From positions 1 to 23,266 of the forward strand of contig NW_014577699.1 in the NCBI RefSeq assembly GCF_000485595.1: DNA of 23,266 nucleotides, in the 5' to 3' direction. Source of the DNA: Priapulus caudatus (Eukaryota > Priapulida > Priapulimorpha > Priapulimorphida > Priapulidae). A model generated the notes under the pieces. It saw only the letters and a program-made list of their open reading frames with translations, was not told the origin of the DNA and did no database searches. Of this stretch, positions 9,350 to 18,430 are shown in pieces. The position numbers were made by a program, and so were the translations under genes. Each line of letters starts with the position of its first letter. The stretch's first letter is position 1.

Positions 9350-12300
9350 CTGCCGGCCGAGGCGAGAGATGCAACGATTCATCGACATGATCGGGACAGT
9401 AGCAATTATTACCTTTATTATATCCAAGTCATACTACAATATCTTATAACAGCTACGATGGCAATGCATTGTGCCACGATATATTGTTTTCTCATATATC
9501 GATACATCATCCACAATATTAATAGAACAAAGGGAACTGTATTAAAAACATGGCGAGCTGGGTTAGCCTATAAGTGTTCTTTATCGACAGATGTTCATTC
9601 TATGGAGGTGGATTAACTGTCTAACTGATGCTCGTGAAAAATGAGTGAGCATCCTTTACAGACAAGTGCACGCATTCTGTAGACGTGTCTGCTAGCACAG
9701 GTTTGACTGTATTACCTGCCAGTAGAATGTTCCGTTACAGCACCTCGCGTCGAGTGTAGACAGCTGGCTGCGCGCGCTGGTGAGCTCCGCCTGCGTCTGC
9801 GCCATTAATACTGACATGCTCTGCACCTGCACACAGTCAGAAAATTCACAACACTAATCACTGGCGCTGCCCGTAGGCTAGGCAGAATTAACCGGCAGAA
9901 ACGGAAGGATTTTTGGTGTTGCTTGTAGGCTACGATGCATTGGTGGTGTAACTTATAGGCTCTGATACATTGGTGGTGTTACTTGTAGGCTATGATGCAT
10001 TGGTGATGTTACTTGTAGGCTATGATACATTGGTGGTGTTACTTATAGGCTATGATGCATTGGTGGTGTTACTTGTAGGCTACGATGCATTGGTGGTGTA
10101 ACTTATAGGCTCTGATACATTGGTGGTGTTACTTATAGGCTATGATGCATTGGTGGTGTTACTTGTAGGCTATGATGCATTGGTGGTGTTACTTGTAGGT
10201 TATAAAGAATTGGTTCTGTAACTTGCAGGCTATCATGCCATGCATAGAATGTTTTTTCTCTACAATTGTTCATTTTATACTAACCAGGGAAGCACGAAAG
10301 TCACATTTAGGTTCCCCACAATTGACATCTCAATAACCTGAACCATACCTTCAACTGCATTTCTCTATTCTCTTGTTCCAACCTGACAGTCTTCCGTGCC
10401 AACTCGTTCAATTCTACCACAGTAGGCGAGAATTGCTGTGTTGCCTCTGCTGGTAGCGGCAATGATAGACCTGCACCACTCACTGAAGGTTTAGCCATGT
10501 ACTCAGGATTGTCGGCGGCCGTTGGTGATTTCAGAGCAAGTCCCATGAGCTTGGAGAGAGGGCTGGGTGGTTGCGATGCCTTAACGGAATGTCCGGGTGG
10601 GCTGTAACATGTAATTGGACAAAACTAGAATCAAATCAGCTTATCACAACAATGACTGTCACAAGATCTAGCTAGGCTATCTTAGAAACCGTGTTTTGAA
10701 AAATTACATGTCCAATCTTAAGCATGATATGGTGGCTGGCTGCTTACTAGTAGGGCCTAATGCTTACTATTGTGGTAGCAGTCTCTCATTCTCCTGTATC
10801 TACATGTTCCCCAGTGAGAACTACAGGTAATGCAGCATGTATAATTATAAGAATTTGCAGTGCTATTTATGTTACTTCTAGGCTAAGATTAGATGGTGGT
10901 GCCACCTGCAGGCAAGGAAGAATTACGTAATTGTAAAACAAACACAAGTGCCGCAAAGCGACAGCGCTCAACTGACGTGTACTGTAGCCGGGTATTCTTC
11001 TGATAAACTCACTGGCAACCGAATCAAGTGCGCCCTCCCACCACCGCGTTTGCGCTCAGAGCATATATCTAGGATACTACTAATACAGATCTAAAATCTA
11101 TGATAGCTAGGCTTTGCTATACCGGTAGTACAGTAATAAAGATACAGCTGTGTAACTTTAATGACTTCGCTATATTAACATGTTATCATGGATATGAGTC
11201 GAGCGCGAGCGTAGTGGTGGTCGTGGGGGGAGAGTGGTGGGAGGGGGCGGGTGGAGGGGGCTCTAATAGCAAAAGCAGTTGCCGCAAGATGGCGCGTGCA
11301 AGTGTCATCAATAATCAAAGATGGCATCACCCTTCGTGCGTGATAACCTCACTCCATTGAGTTGCTGAAATCCAAGTATATTCAGGCAGGCGAGAATTTC
11401 GCTCAGCTGTGAGAACTTTAACACATCTGCATTGCAGGTTGCCAGGCAATAATTATGATTAGAATAGTGCCAGTTCACCCACATGCATGCGTAATGGGCT
11501 GCCCCCATGTTTTTGCCCCACGCAAGCATTCAGGGTTCATTACAGTGTGCTAATACAGGGTGCTACTCAGGGTGCTAATACAGACTGCTTTAGAAAACAA
11601 GTGCCGCAGAGCGACAGCGCTCAACTGACGTGTACTGTAGCCGGCTATTCTTCTGATAAACTCACTGGCAACTGAATCAAGTGCGCCCTCCCGCCACCGC
11701 GTTGATAGGCTTTGCTATACCGGTAGTACAGTAATAACTAGACAGAGGGCACTCACGGAGAGTGCATACCTCCGCCAGCAACATACGCCACACGCCCCAT
11801 GTAACATGTATGTGTTAGGAGCTGGCTCGCTGCTGGCTGCTGCTGACTGACTGGCCTGCTGCTGGCTGGCTGGCTGGCTGGCTCGCTGACTCGATGCGCT
11901 AATATCGATCGCGCGAACACACGAGAGCGATCACATAACCTCCTCCAACTCCGTTGGGCGGAGGTAAAGATATAGCTGTGTAGCTTTAATGACTTCGCTA
12001 TATTAACGTTATCATGGATATGCGTCGAGCGTGAGCGTAGTGGTGGTGGTGGGGGTGGGGGTGGGGGAGGGTGGGGGGAGGGGCGGGTGAAGGGGGCTCT
12101 AATAGCAAAAGCAGTTCAGTCCTTTGTTAACAGTCAACAAATCTGTTAACCCTCCTCTTGAGGGTCAAAAGGTTATCAGACCACTCTTCGCACGTCAGCT
12201 GGAAAGCACATTTCATGGTCCTTTTCAATAAAGCCATAAAAATGGTAGGTCACCGCTGAAACAAAAAAGTTTCCAATCGCTCCGTCAGACCATGTCCTCA

Positions 12301-14846
12301 GAAAATGTCTAAAATCTGCCCTGTTGCGCCCATTGACTCTGTGACCTCCAATTTCAGCGACAGTGATGGCTTTTCCTACCATGATGCTATACACCGACTA
12401 TCACAAGCCTAGGTCGAGCTGTTTAGATTTGTGCCACAATTCTGCATTTCCTCCCTATACCTTAAGTTAAGGAGGGAATGTTCCCGCTTCTTTTACACCT
12501 CTTGACCCTTGACCTTTGACCCCCAGCTTTGACATCCCAACTCGTTTTCGGATTACCCCCCCCACGTCCCGAATATCATGACCGTACGTCGAGCGGTTAA
12601 GATTTGTGCCCAACTGTTGACGCACGCACAGCCGAATGGCCACACGAACGGACGGACGGACGCACGCTCATGCGATTCTACAAGCTGCATCTGACTACGT
12701 CAGATGAGCTAAAAATTGGCCGTGTTACTTGTATTTCATGGTTCACAGCTGGCATCCTCTGTAGGTCAGGAATAATTGTGGTTGGGTGGCTGGTGTTATT
12801 GTTAACTGTAGATGTATTTTTACCTGAGATTGTGAACCTGTTCCTGCAGAGCGCTCGTTGCAGTGCAGAGTAACCGTAGATGTTTTTGTGTCGACTCCTG
12901 CATGTGAAGTGCCAACTCATGCCTCTCCATCTGTGCAGGACAGATCAGTATGAATCACACATTCTACAGCCAACCTCCCTTTCACCTAAATTTTACATAT
13001 TTTACATATGAAGTAACTTATATAACTGATGAAACCAGAAATTATATGATTATATTTACATACTGTTTGGTCACACCCTAGTTGGTGAAACATGCAGAAC
13101 ACCATCGCCTTCTGACAGTCTGTTTCCACGTGTCGCAATTGCTGAAATTAAGTGAAATGCTCACTGTGACGACGACTTCATATTCACTACGTGTTGGTAA
13201 TAAGATCTGTATGACAAATTTTATAAAAATAGATAAAAACTACAATTATATATGTACCTGCTCATTTGTCAGCAACTTCTGGCACAGTGGACAGGGGTAT
13301 GGCCTCAGTGGACACTCTTTAATGTGTCCCTGTAAGAAAATTATATCAGATTGCTTCACAGATGATCCACTTACACATAAAACGTTTGTATTCATCTTTC
13401 AAAGGCAACAGCTTCTAATACATTGAAAACAATGTAATTTACATTAACTGGCCTATATTTGCTGCAGGCATATGCAATCACTATTCTAACATACGTAACC
13501 ACAGTCATAGTTTTCTCTACCTTAATACTTTCTCGCTCGACTAGGTGTAAGCAGTATTTGCACTCTATCAAATGGCGTTTGCACGTCTGATGAATATGTT
13601 CCTCGAAGTTCTCCTTTGTAACACTTTCTCCACACCCCTGTGGGCAGAGTTCCAATCGAAACTTGCACACATTCATATGCACCTGAAACAATAAACAGTG
13701 ATGACAAATTTTGGAAAAATATCTGAGAGGTGAACCCACACAGCATAGGCATCGGATTATCCAAACAATTACAGACATTAGAGTCGATTAGACAGAAACT
13801 ATTAATGGTTAGGTTATGTGTAACCTCACTATACTGTTTACCCTATAATTTGTTTGTTGACTGCTCAACTTCTCTGGGGTTATTCACATTAAACGTATTT
13901 GACCCTGCTCCTTTGAGAAATTAGCTTCAAATGCTTCCTTTGATGAGTGTCTTACATATACATACCTTGTTACTTCTGAGCTGGTATTCTTCATTGCACC
14001 CATTAGATTTGAAAGGACACCTAATCAGCAGTGACTCAATTTCTCGCTTTGCAAAGTTGTCTGGGAATACTGACTCTTCATCCAAGGGTTGCTGGTCCTC
14101 CGGACACCTGTATCCCTTAGACCTGTTTATCAAACAATCGGCATGTTTTAGTACCAAACAGGTGAGCAAACAAGAGAGATTCAAGTGACTTTTAATGTGA
14201 GCCACAGTGGAAACACAATTTATACATACAATGGCCATAAGTGATGATTGAGGACTTACAACAGAGTTATATTGCCAAAGTTAGTATGCTAATAATGCTA
14301 TCTTATCACACAGTACTACCTTAGCCAGCGCAGAATGCAGGAACGACAGAATCTGTGACCACAGCTGGTCTGGCATGGATCCCTCAAGCACAGAAGGCAA
14401 ATAGAACATTGGAACTTTTCCGGAAATTGCTCAACAAAGTCGCAGTCATAACCTGAAACATGAACACTGCTCATGAATTAAATTCCATCACTCTTACAGA
14501 TAAATAACTTCTACACAGAATCAAACAAATCTGATTAACAATTTGCTTTTAAAAAGATTGCATTCATGTTTCCTTCCCTTGCAAAGATCTATATGAATAT
14601 TTAGATCATACTGCATTTAAAACGATCTAGTATAGTATCCCCTTAATTATGCAGCTGCATCTGCACTGTTACATGTTAACAGCAGAATTAATTCCCCCAC
14701 ATTATAGAAATATATATATATATATATTATAATATACCTTCAGTCTCAAGTTCAGTTGATGGGAATTGTGATGAAGGCAGATCAGACTTGAGGGAACAGC
14801 CATCTTCGCCTGTCTTATCATTTCGCGTTTTCCTCTTGTCTGCCAT
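8927..14846 (-). CDS. TRAF6-like RING E3 ubiquitin ligase / signalling adaptor
   Basis: Cytosolic adaptor and ubiquitin ligase of the TNF-receptor-associated factor family. Nine coding exons join in phase from ATG 14846-14844 to TGA 8929-8927, giving 508 residues, close to the roughly 520 of TRAF6. RING residues 52-90 have the pattern C-x2-C-x11-C-x-H-x2-C-x2-C-x11-C-x2-D, with Asp as last ligand as in TRAF6. FPDNFAKREI (101-110) links the RING to TRAF zinc fingers, about 115-215. QKHLRLL (about 226-232) ends the zinc-finger region. A weak coiled coil covers about 305-360, and a MATH (TRAF-C) domain 362-505 carries NGTFYWQ, SGFYTSYHGYKL, LLAWPF and FQRP. By family knowledge it oligomerises at receptors or MyD88-type adaptors and makes K63-linked chains with a UBC13-type E2. 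The RING-to-finger linker and GYD before the RING favour TRAF6; GFGF near the end recalls TRAF4. A Pro/Ser-rich linker (about 247-300) is longer than usual. Confidence 0.93.
9716..9826 (-). CDS. TRAF6-like coding exon 8 (coiled-coil end, MATH start)
   Basis: The acceptor actgtgtgcag ends at 9827 and the donor tggcag|gtaata follows 9716. The 37 residues finish the coil and end in CCNGTFYWQ, the NGTFxW strand that opens the TRAF MATH domain. Confidence 0.9.
9911..10239 (+). repeat. 30-bp minisatellite, 11 units
   Basis: The tandem unit ttggtggtgttacttgtagg plus ctatgatgca repeats in exact 30-bp steps from 9940 to 10239, after one partial unit. Variants recur in order (units starting 9940 and 10090 are identical), suggesting a 150-bp higher-order period. 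It lies in the TRAF intron between exons 7 and 8; a decayed relative lies near 10868-10910. Confidence 0.85.
10349..10601 (-). CDS. TRAF6-like coding exon 7 (Pro/Ser linker and coiled coil)
   Basis: The acceptor catgttacag ends at 10602 and the donor ttgaag|gtatgg follows 10349. The phase fits both neighbours. The first half is a low-complexity linker (PPGHSVKASQPPSPLSK); the second half, VVELNELARKTVRLEQENRE, has heptad spacing of Leu/Val. The linker is not recognisable by family, so the acceptor choice rests on phase and on the splice consensus. Confidence 0.82.
10944..11280 (+). repeat. Segmental direct duplication, copy 1
   Basis: Starts acaagtgccgcaaagcgaca and ends ctctaatagcaaaagcagtt. 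Its partner at 11597-12116 has the same block order, lacks about 50 bp after ccaccgcgtt, and carries the 227-bp insertion. Both copies lie within one TRAF intron. Confidence 0.75.
11597..12116 (+). repeat. Segmental direct duplication, copy 2 (with insertion)
   Basis: Counterpart of 10944-11280. It contains the mobile element at 11738-11964 and a longer G-rich run (about 12028-12095), and runs straight into repeat copy B. Confidence 0.75.
11738..11964 (+). mobile_element. Short interspersed DNA element, copy 2, with empty-site control
   Basis: 227-bp copy of the element at 7825-8035, flanked by TAA (11735-11737, 11965-11967). The paralogous segment at about 11130-11150 reads cagtaataaagata without the insert, so the boundaries and the 3-bp duplication are directly visible. 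A 3-bp TAA duplication is typical of PIF/Harbinger-like elements; that assignment is inference. Confidence 0.75.
12100..12714 (-). mobile_element. ~600-bp interspersed repeat, copy B (inverted)
   Basis: Reverse-complement counterpart of 4352-4975 across its whole length, ending in the CATCTGAC/GTCAGATG hairpin plus TTTTTAGCTC at about 12690-12714. The junction on the left (ctctaatagcaaaagcagtt) is also part of the duplicated segment at 11597-12116, so its exact boundary is uncertain. It lies in the TRAF intron between exons 6 and 7. Confidence 0.7.
12824..12930 (-). CDS. TRAF6-like coding exon 6 (finger end, start of coiled coil)
   Basis: The acceptor tgtcctgcacag ends at 12931 and the donor ctcag|gtaaaa follows 12824. 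The exon encodes MERHELALHMQESTQKHLRL, the H-x-QE-x-TQ-x-H-x-R-L pattern that ends the last TRAF zinc finger and runs into the coiled coil. Confidence 0.88.
13258..13329 (-). CDS. TRAF6-like coding exon 5 (24-residue zinc-finger exon)
   Basis: Small in-phase exon encoding GHIKECPLRPYPCPLC and onward to NEQ. The acceptor is ttcttacag and the donor gagcag|gtacat. It supplies the H-x3-C and C-P-x-C ligands of another TRAF finger, continuous with exon 4. Confidence 0.9.
13521..13682 (-). CDS. TRAF6-like coding exon 4 (TRAF-type zinc fingers)
   Basis: The acceptor ttgtttcag ends at 13683 and the donor attaag|gtagag follows 13521. The 54 residues (134-187) carry repeating Cys/His pairs (CPQGC, HIHQTCKRH, CKYC), the TRAF-type finger pattern. 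Confidence 0.92.
13966..14122 (-). CDS. TRAF6-like coding exon 3 (RING end, linker, first TRAF finger)
   Basis: The acceptor aaacag ends at 14123 and the donor aacaag|gtatgt follows 13966. The exon provides the last two RING ligands in YRCPED (Cys87, Asp90), the conserved FPDNFAKREI helix linker, and RCPFKSNGC, which starts the first TRAF-type zinc finger. Confidence 0.92.
14320..14452 (-). CDS. TRAF6-like coding exon 2 (RING finger)
   Basis: The acceptor catgtttcag ends at 14453 and the donor ctaag|gtagta follows 14320. The exon encodes residues 38-80 plus two split codons, with RING ligands Cys52, Cys55, Cys67, His69, Cys72 and Cys75 in the motif CSIC...CGHRFCRSC. Confidence 0.92.
14738..14846 (-). 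CDS. TRAF6-like coding exon 1 (N-terminal tail)
   Basis: ATG at 14846-14844 followed by a 36-residue hydrophilic tail (MADKRKTRNDKTG...). The donor gaag|gtatat is at 14738/14737. The last base completes GGT with exon 2, giving the GYD found just before the RING in TRAF6 relatives. The start is the first Met in this frame that precedes the conserved region. Confidence 0.8.
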
Positions 14847-15002
14847 GTTGCTATAAGTAATACGCAGTGGCTGGAGGTACGGTAGCTCCAAGAAACGGTA
14901 TTGCTAGGGTTAGAATACCGTTTCAAATATAGACAAGCCGTCGCACAGCCTGGTCGGGCTAGAGGTACAGCAGCCATCGTTCGTTGAAGCCCCTTTTTGG
15001 CG
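14847..15002 (-). promoter_or_regulatory. Likely 5' UTR / promoter side of the TRAF gene
   Basis: Region between the TRAF start codon and the TTAGGG array. No TATA box in a clear position; an in-frame upstream exon is not needed. Assigned only by position. Confidence 0.3.
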
Positions 15003-15034
15003 TTAGGGTTAGGGTTAGGGTTAGGGTTAGGGTT
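15003..15034 (+). repeat. Interstitial telomere-like (TTAGGG)5
   Basis: Five perfect TTAGGG units plus TT, about 160 bp upstream of the TRAF start codon. Unique and repetitive DNA continues on both sides, so this is not a chromosome end. Confidence 0.88.
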
Positions 15035-15133
15035 CTAACTCATCTAAACTCTCAAATCGTGAATTTATTTCCCAAGGCGTTATTTCGAAATCTGGCGCCA
15101 CCCGCAACCATCTTTGTCTCTTTAAAGGCCAAG

Positions 15134-15280
15134 ACACACTGCAGCGACAGCGACCGACCGTAACGACAAACGACAAAAGTCGCGGCGACTGGCGCAAACA
15201 CACTGCAGCGACAGCAACTGGCGCAAACACACTGCAGCGACAGCGACTGGCGCAAACACACTGCAGCGACAGCGACCGAT
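15134..15280 (+). repeat. ~29-bp minisatellite (cactgcagcgacagcgactggcg type)
   Basis: Three near-identical units at about 15188-15278 (ggcgcaaacacactgcagcg), preceded by a diverged one. It lies upstream of the TRAF promoter side. Confidence 0.75.
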
Positions 15281-15539
15281 GTTAGGTCAAAGTTCACCCA
15301 GCACTCGCCACAGTGGCACACATCATCACATGAACAAATGGCAAAAACTCTCTAGGTATAAGGATAAGATAATAAAGTCAAATCTACGAAGCAAATTATC
15401 ATGTACTGTACGTACCTACGTACTGTGTCATACAGTGACCGTAGCTTGCCACAGCTTGCACGCTTTGGTTAGACTGGTTCGCGGCCCCATTGTTTGTGAC
15501 ATGTGGCGCGAGTTTAGCGCCGGAGACCAGTCTACGTGG

Positions 15540-15690
15540 TTACAGCCCTATAGACCGAAGGCCCGATAGACCGAAGGTTTATTCGAATACGCAGTGGCCA
15601 CACGTCCGGAATCGGTGGCCTAGCCTCCAGGCTACGCATCCGGACATCCACTGATGCCCGTATTCGAACTTGAATATGCCGCACATCCAC
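15540..15690. repeat. Small inverted-repeat/duplicated segment
   Basis: Contains tandem atagaccgaaggcccg units and mirrored blocks tattcgaatacgcagtgg ... cactgatgcccgtattcgaa. It is possibly a miniature hairpin element; the ends are not clear. Confidence 0.4.
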
Positions 15691-16079
15691 CGATGCCACT
15701 ATAAATCATATGATGCCCAGGGTTCTCCCTACGTTGCGCAAACCGGGCGCGCGCGCCCCGTTTGGGAAAACTCCCCCCCTGTTTCAATCGTTGCGCCCCG
15801 TTTAAATTACCTCCGCCCCGATTAAATTCCACCACAATAAAAGTTTGACAGCGCGGGAATCGATCGTCAAGAATTCCCATTCGACCAGGACCTCCGACGC
15901 GTGTATTTTTACCGTACCACGCATGCACTGCAGACCATACACAATTACAAACAGTTAACCTGTCCCGGACACAACACTAACTGTACACAGACTCGGCTAT
16001 CTTATATATACAAGAACCCCAAATACCGTCTATGGTGTGGTGGCGATTTTACGCATTAATTAGTGGTACGGTAAAAAAA

Positions 16080-16262
16080 ACCCAACTCGTTTTCGGATTA
16101 CCCCCCCACGTCCCGAATATCGTGACCGTACGTCGAGCGGTTAAGATTTGTGCCCAACTGTTGACGGACGGACGGACGCACGGACGGACGGACGGACGGA
16201 CGGACGCACGGACGATCATGCGATTCTACAAGCTGCATCTGACCATGTCAGATGAGCTAAAA
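16080..16262 (-). mobile_element. ~600-bp interspersed repeat, copy C (truncated)
   Basis: Contains only the hairpin end, the cggacgga array and the acgtcgagcggttaagattt portion of the family, then stops at about 16080. It abuts the LINE fragment that starts at about 16261. Confidence 0.65.
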
Positions 16263-17750
16263 ACTGACTGATGGATTTACATTAACCTCGGAAATTCACG
16301 GCTTCAAAACTAGGGCTGGGGAGCTGTCAATCTTTAAACCAAGAGTGGGGGTCAATGGAAAAAAGACATTTATATACACTTCAATTGAAGCTTGGAACTC
16401 CCTACCACCTCACATTAGATCTGCAGCCAGATATATTAGTTTCAAAGGGCAAGTTAAAAAACACCTTATGGAAAAGGTTAAGACAATGGAAGACAGTGAC
16501 TTCATATTTTACTAATCTCGTATAAATGAATAGATTAAATATAAGGGTAATATGATCTCATCACTATTAAAATTATCAGTTTATTTATACTTGATATGAG
16601 TATTATATTACATAGAATTATATTACACTTAAATATAAATATGAGTGTGGGTGTATGTATGTATGCAATATGTATATAATGATGTACGTACATGAGTGTC
16701 GAAATGATGGTAAAGTGTACCTTAATCACTTAGCCTGCAGGCTATACTAAAGTTTTTTTCTTGTATCTATTTTTTCGTCATGTTGTATATGCACTGCTTT
16801 GTACTGTATCACTCAAAATTACCATTTTAACTGCCCAACACTATTGCACTTTTCAATACGTTTGTATCTATACAAATGTGAGTGTGTGCGAAACATGTTA
16901 TGTTTGTAATGTGGATATAATCAAGAGCTAATAATACCTAGAGTGTACAACGAAAAAACGGGAAAATAGTGCTATTTCACGACAACATTATTCTACTTTG
17001 CCTGCGAGTCTAGAATAATTTTATGGTATTGCATTAAGTAGAATTCTTTGCTCTCTAGACTCGCAGGCAAAGTAGAATAATGTTGTCGTGAAATAGCACT
17101 ATTTTCCCGTTTTTTCGTTGTACACTCTAGGTATTATTAGCTCTTGATATAATGGTGTACGAACCGAGTGTCAAAATGATGTGCTAAAAGGGTACTACTT
17201 GTACAAAATTTGATGAAGTTTTTTTGTATGTATTTCGTTTTTCTTCATGTTGTTCTGCACTGCTTTGTACTGTATTCACTCAGGAAACATCATTTCTACC
17301 TGCTAAACATTTACTCGTTTTTTTCTCGTTTATATTTTTTCTTCATGGTATATAGCACTGTTTTGTATTGTATCACTCAGAAAGCTTCTATTTTTTATTT
17401 TTTTTATTTTTTTATTTAACTGCTCAACACTTACCTTAATCACTTTACTTGTACATAATATGCTGAAGTTTTTTTTTGCATATATTTTTTCTTTATGCTG
17501 TATGTCAATGTTTTGTACTGTATCACTGTATCACTCAGAAATTTAGGGGATCGTGGGTATATTTGCAATAGTTTATAGTATAGTATGTACAATGTTGTTG
17601 GACCACAATGGAAATAAGTGTGTTAGCTACGCTTTTTGTGTTTTCACCCTCGATAATTTTCTAGCTTCATTTTGTTTATTTATGCTGTTATCGATGTAAC
17701 GTATGCTTTGTTAATTATCGAAATAAATCAATCAATCAAAAAAATAAAAA
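16261..17750 (+). mobile_element. Truncated non-LTR retrotransposon (LINE) 3' end with (AATC)n tail
   Basis: An open frame 16261-16515 (stop at 16513) encodes the ORF2 tail: IEAWNSLPPHIRSAARYISF then KGQVKKHLMEK, the WNSLP...SFKxxLKxHL pattern. After it comes a T-rich 3' UTR of diverged tandem units (gtactgtatcactca recurs near 16801, 17270, 17365 and 17515), ending in AAATAAATCAATCAATC plus an A-rich tail at about 17722-17750, as in L2/CR1-type elements. The 5' end abuts another repeat at about 16260. A palindromic element (16920-17148) has landed inside the 3' UTR. Confidence 0.75.
16920..17148. mobile_element. Perfect fold-back element, 95-bp arms, 39-bp loop
   Basis: Bases 16920-17014 are the exact reverse complement of 17054-17148; I compared them base by base and found no mismatch. 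The 39-bp spacer is 17015-17053. The element is flanked by ATA on both sides (16917-16919 and 17149-17151), consistent with a 3-bp target duplication. The ends read ATCAAGAG...CTCTTGAT, related to the three smaller palindromes in this window. There is no coding capacity. A transcript would form a long double-stranded hairpin. Confidence 0.85.
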
Positions 17751-17841
17751 GGGAATAGAAATGTTCTGTTCCAATTTGTATCTCCGGCTGCACGGGAGAT
17801 TCTGACTGTCACTGATGCCAAGCATTTCTCTGTTATTAATA

Positions 17842-18054
17842 CTAGCTCATATTTAGTGGCACCTGGTCAGACTTTACAGAGATGTCAGATGTTTCTGTAG
17901 CAGATGAGTTTAGGCTGGGATCTGGCGGTCCATGATCGCTGTTAGTATCATCTCTATTAATCGGCAGCTTGTGGATTGGCTTACGACACAGACGTAGCTT
18001 CCGCTTGTGGCTGCCGTCAGCAACTGTCATCATCAAGACAACAGAAGATACGCT
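17842..18054 (-). CDS. Possible terminal exon of an unidentified minus-strand gene
   Basis: An open frame of about 70 codons follows a good acceptor (atatatttcag ending 18055) and ends in TAG at 17842-17844. The translation is hydrophilic and protein-like: SHKRKLRLCRKPIHK then a Ser/Thr/Asp-rich tail ending DQVPLNMS. A strong donor-like gca|gtaagt lies about 70 bp upstream on the same strand, but no convincing preceding exon was found because a stop lies close by in the matching frame. I do not recognise the family. It could be a gene remnant, an isolated exon of a gene spliced over a long distance, or chance. Confidence 0.25.
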   Translation of the reverse strand, partial: SVSSVVLMMTVADGSHKRKLRLCRKPIHKLPINRDDTNSDHGPPDPSLNSSATETSDISVKSDQVPLNMS

Positions 18055-18214
18055 GAAATATATCAAGCATGCGTAATTATTGCCTTATGTTGTTAATCAA
18101 TTACTATCTATCGCATATCCAACTTACTGCGTGAGGCTGCAAGTACTACTTGAAGTTCAACTAGTAACTCGTGTCAGTTGTTATTGTTCCTGTTGTAACG
18201 TGTAGTACTACTAG

Positions 18215-18430
18215 CACAGGCACTTGGGCCGTTTCAATAATAAAATGATGGTTAATAAATACAACTTGTCAGTACTAGACCTACCAGTACCAGTAAAAAA
18301 TGATGGTAAATAAACATGCACGAAATGTAGTTACTGCCAACGTCTCAATATTTATGTATCCTTAAACCATTGATCAATTGATCTCTATTGATCTCTATTG
18401 ACCAATATAATTCCAGGTAAATGCCGTTCA
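18215..18430 (+). repeat. Interspersed repeat family (caggcacttgg...tgccgttcaa), copy 3, diverged
   Basis: Shares the ends and the cacgaaatgtag/tactgccaa blocks with copies 1 and 2 but carries extra sequence in the middle. Just after it, 18430-18680 contains inverted and direct repeats around gcaacacacaatttcac. Confidence 0.55.

Noticed and set aside
8898-9616. Long open frames on both strands overlapping the MATH exon (158, 213 and 96 codons)
   Set aside because: They are Arg/Ala/Glu-rich shadows of the GC-rich TRAF exon, with no family motif; the 9349-8927 minus frame carries the conserved MATH residues.
9911-10239. 30-bp periodic repeats resembling a CRISPR array
   Set aside because: Units are contiguous with no unique spacers and lie inside an intron of an animal gene.
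15003-15034. Chromosome end
   Set aside because: Only five TTAGGG units, with gene and repeat sequence continuing on both sides.
15632-15928. 98-codon minus-strand frame (FNRGGGNLNGAQRLKQGG)
   Set aside because: Arises from repeated gcgccccgttt-type units; looks like repeat DNA rather than a gene.
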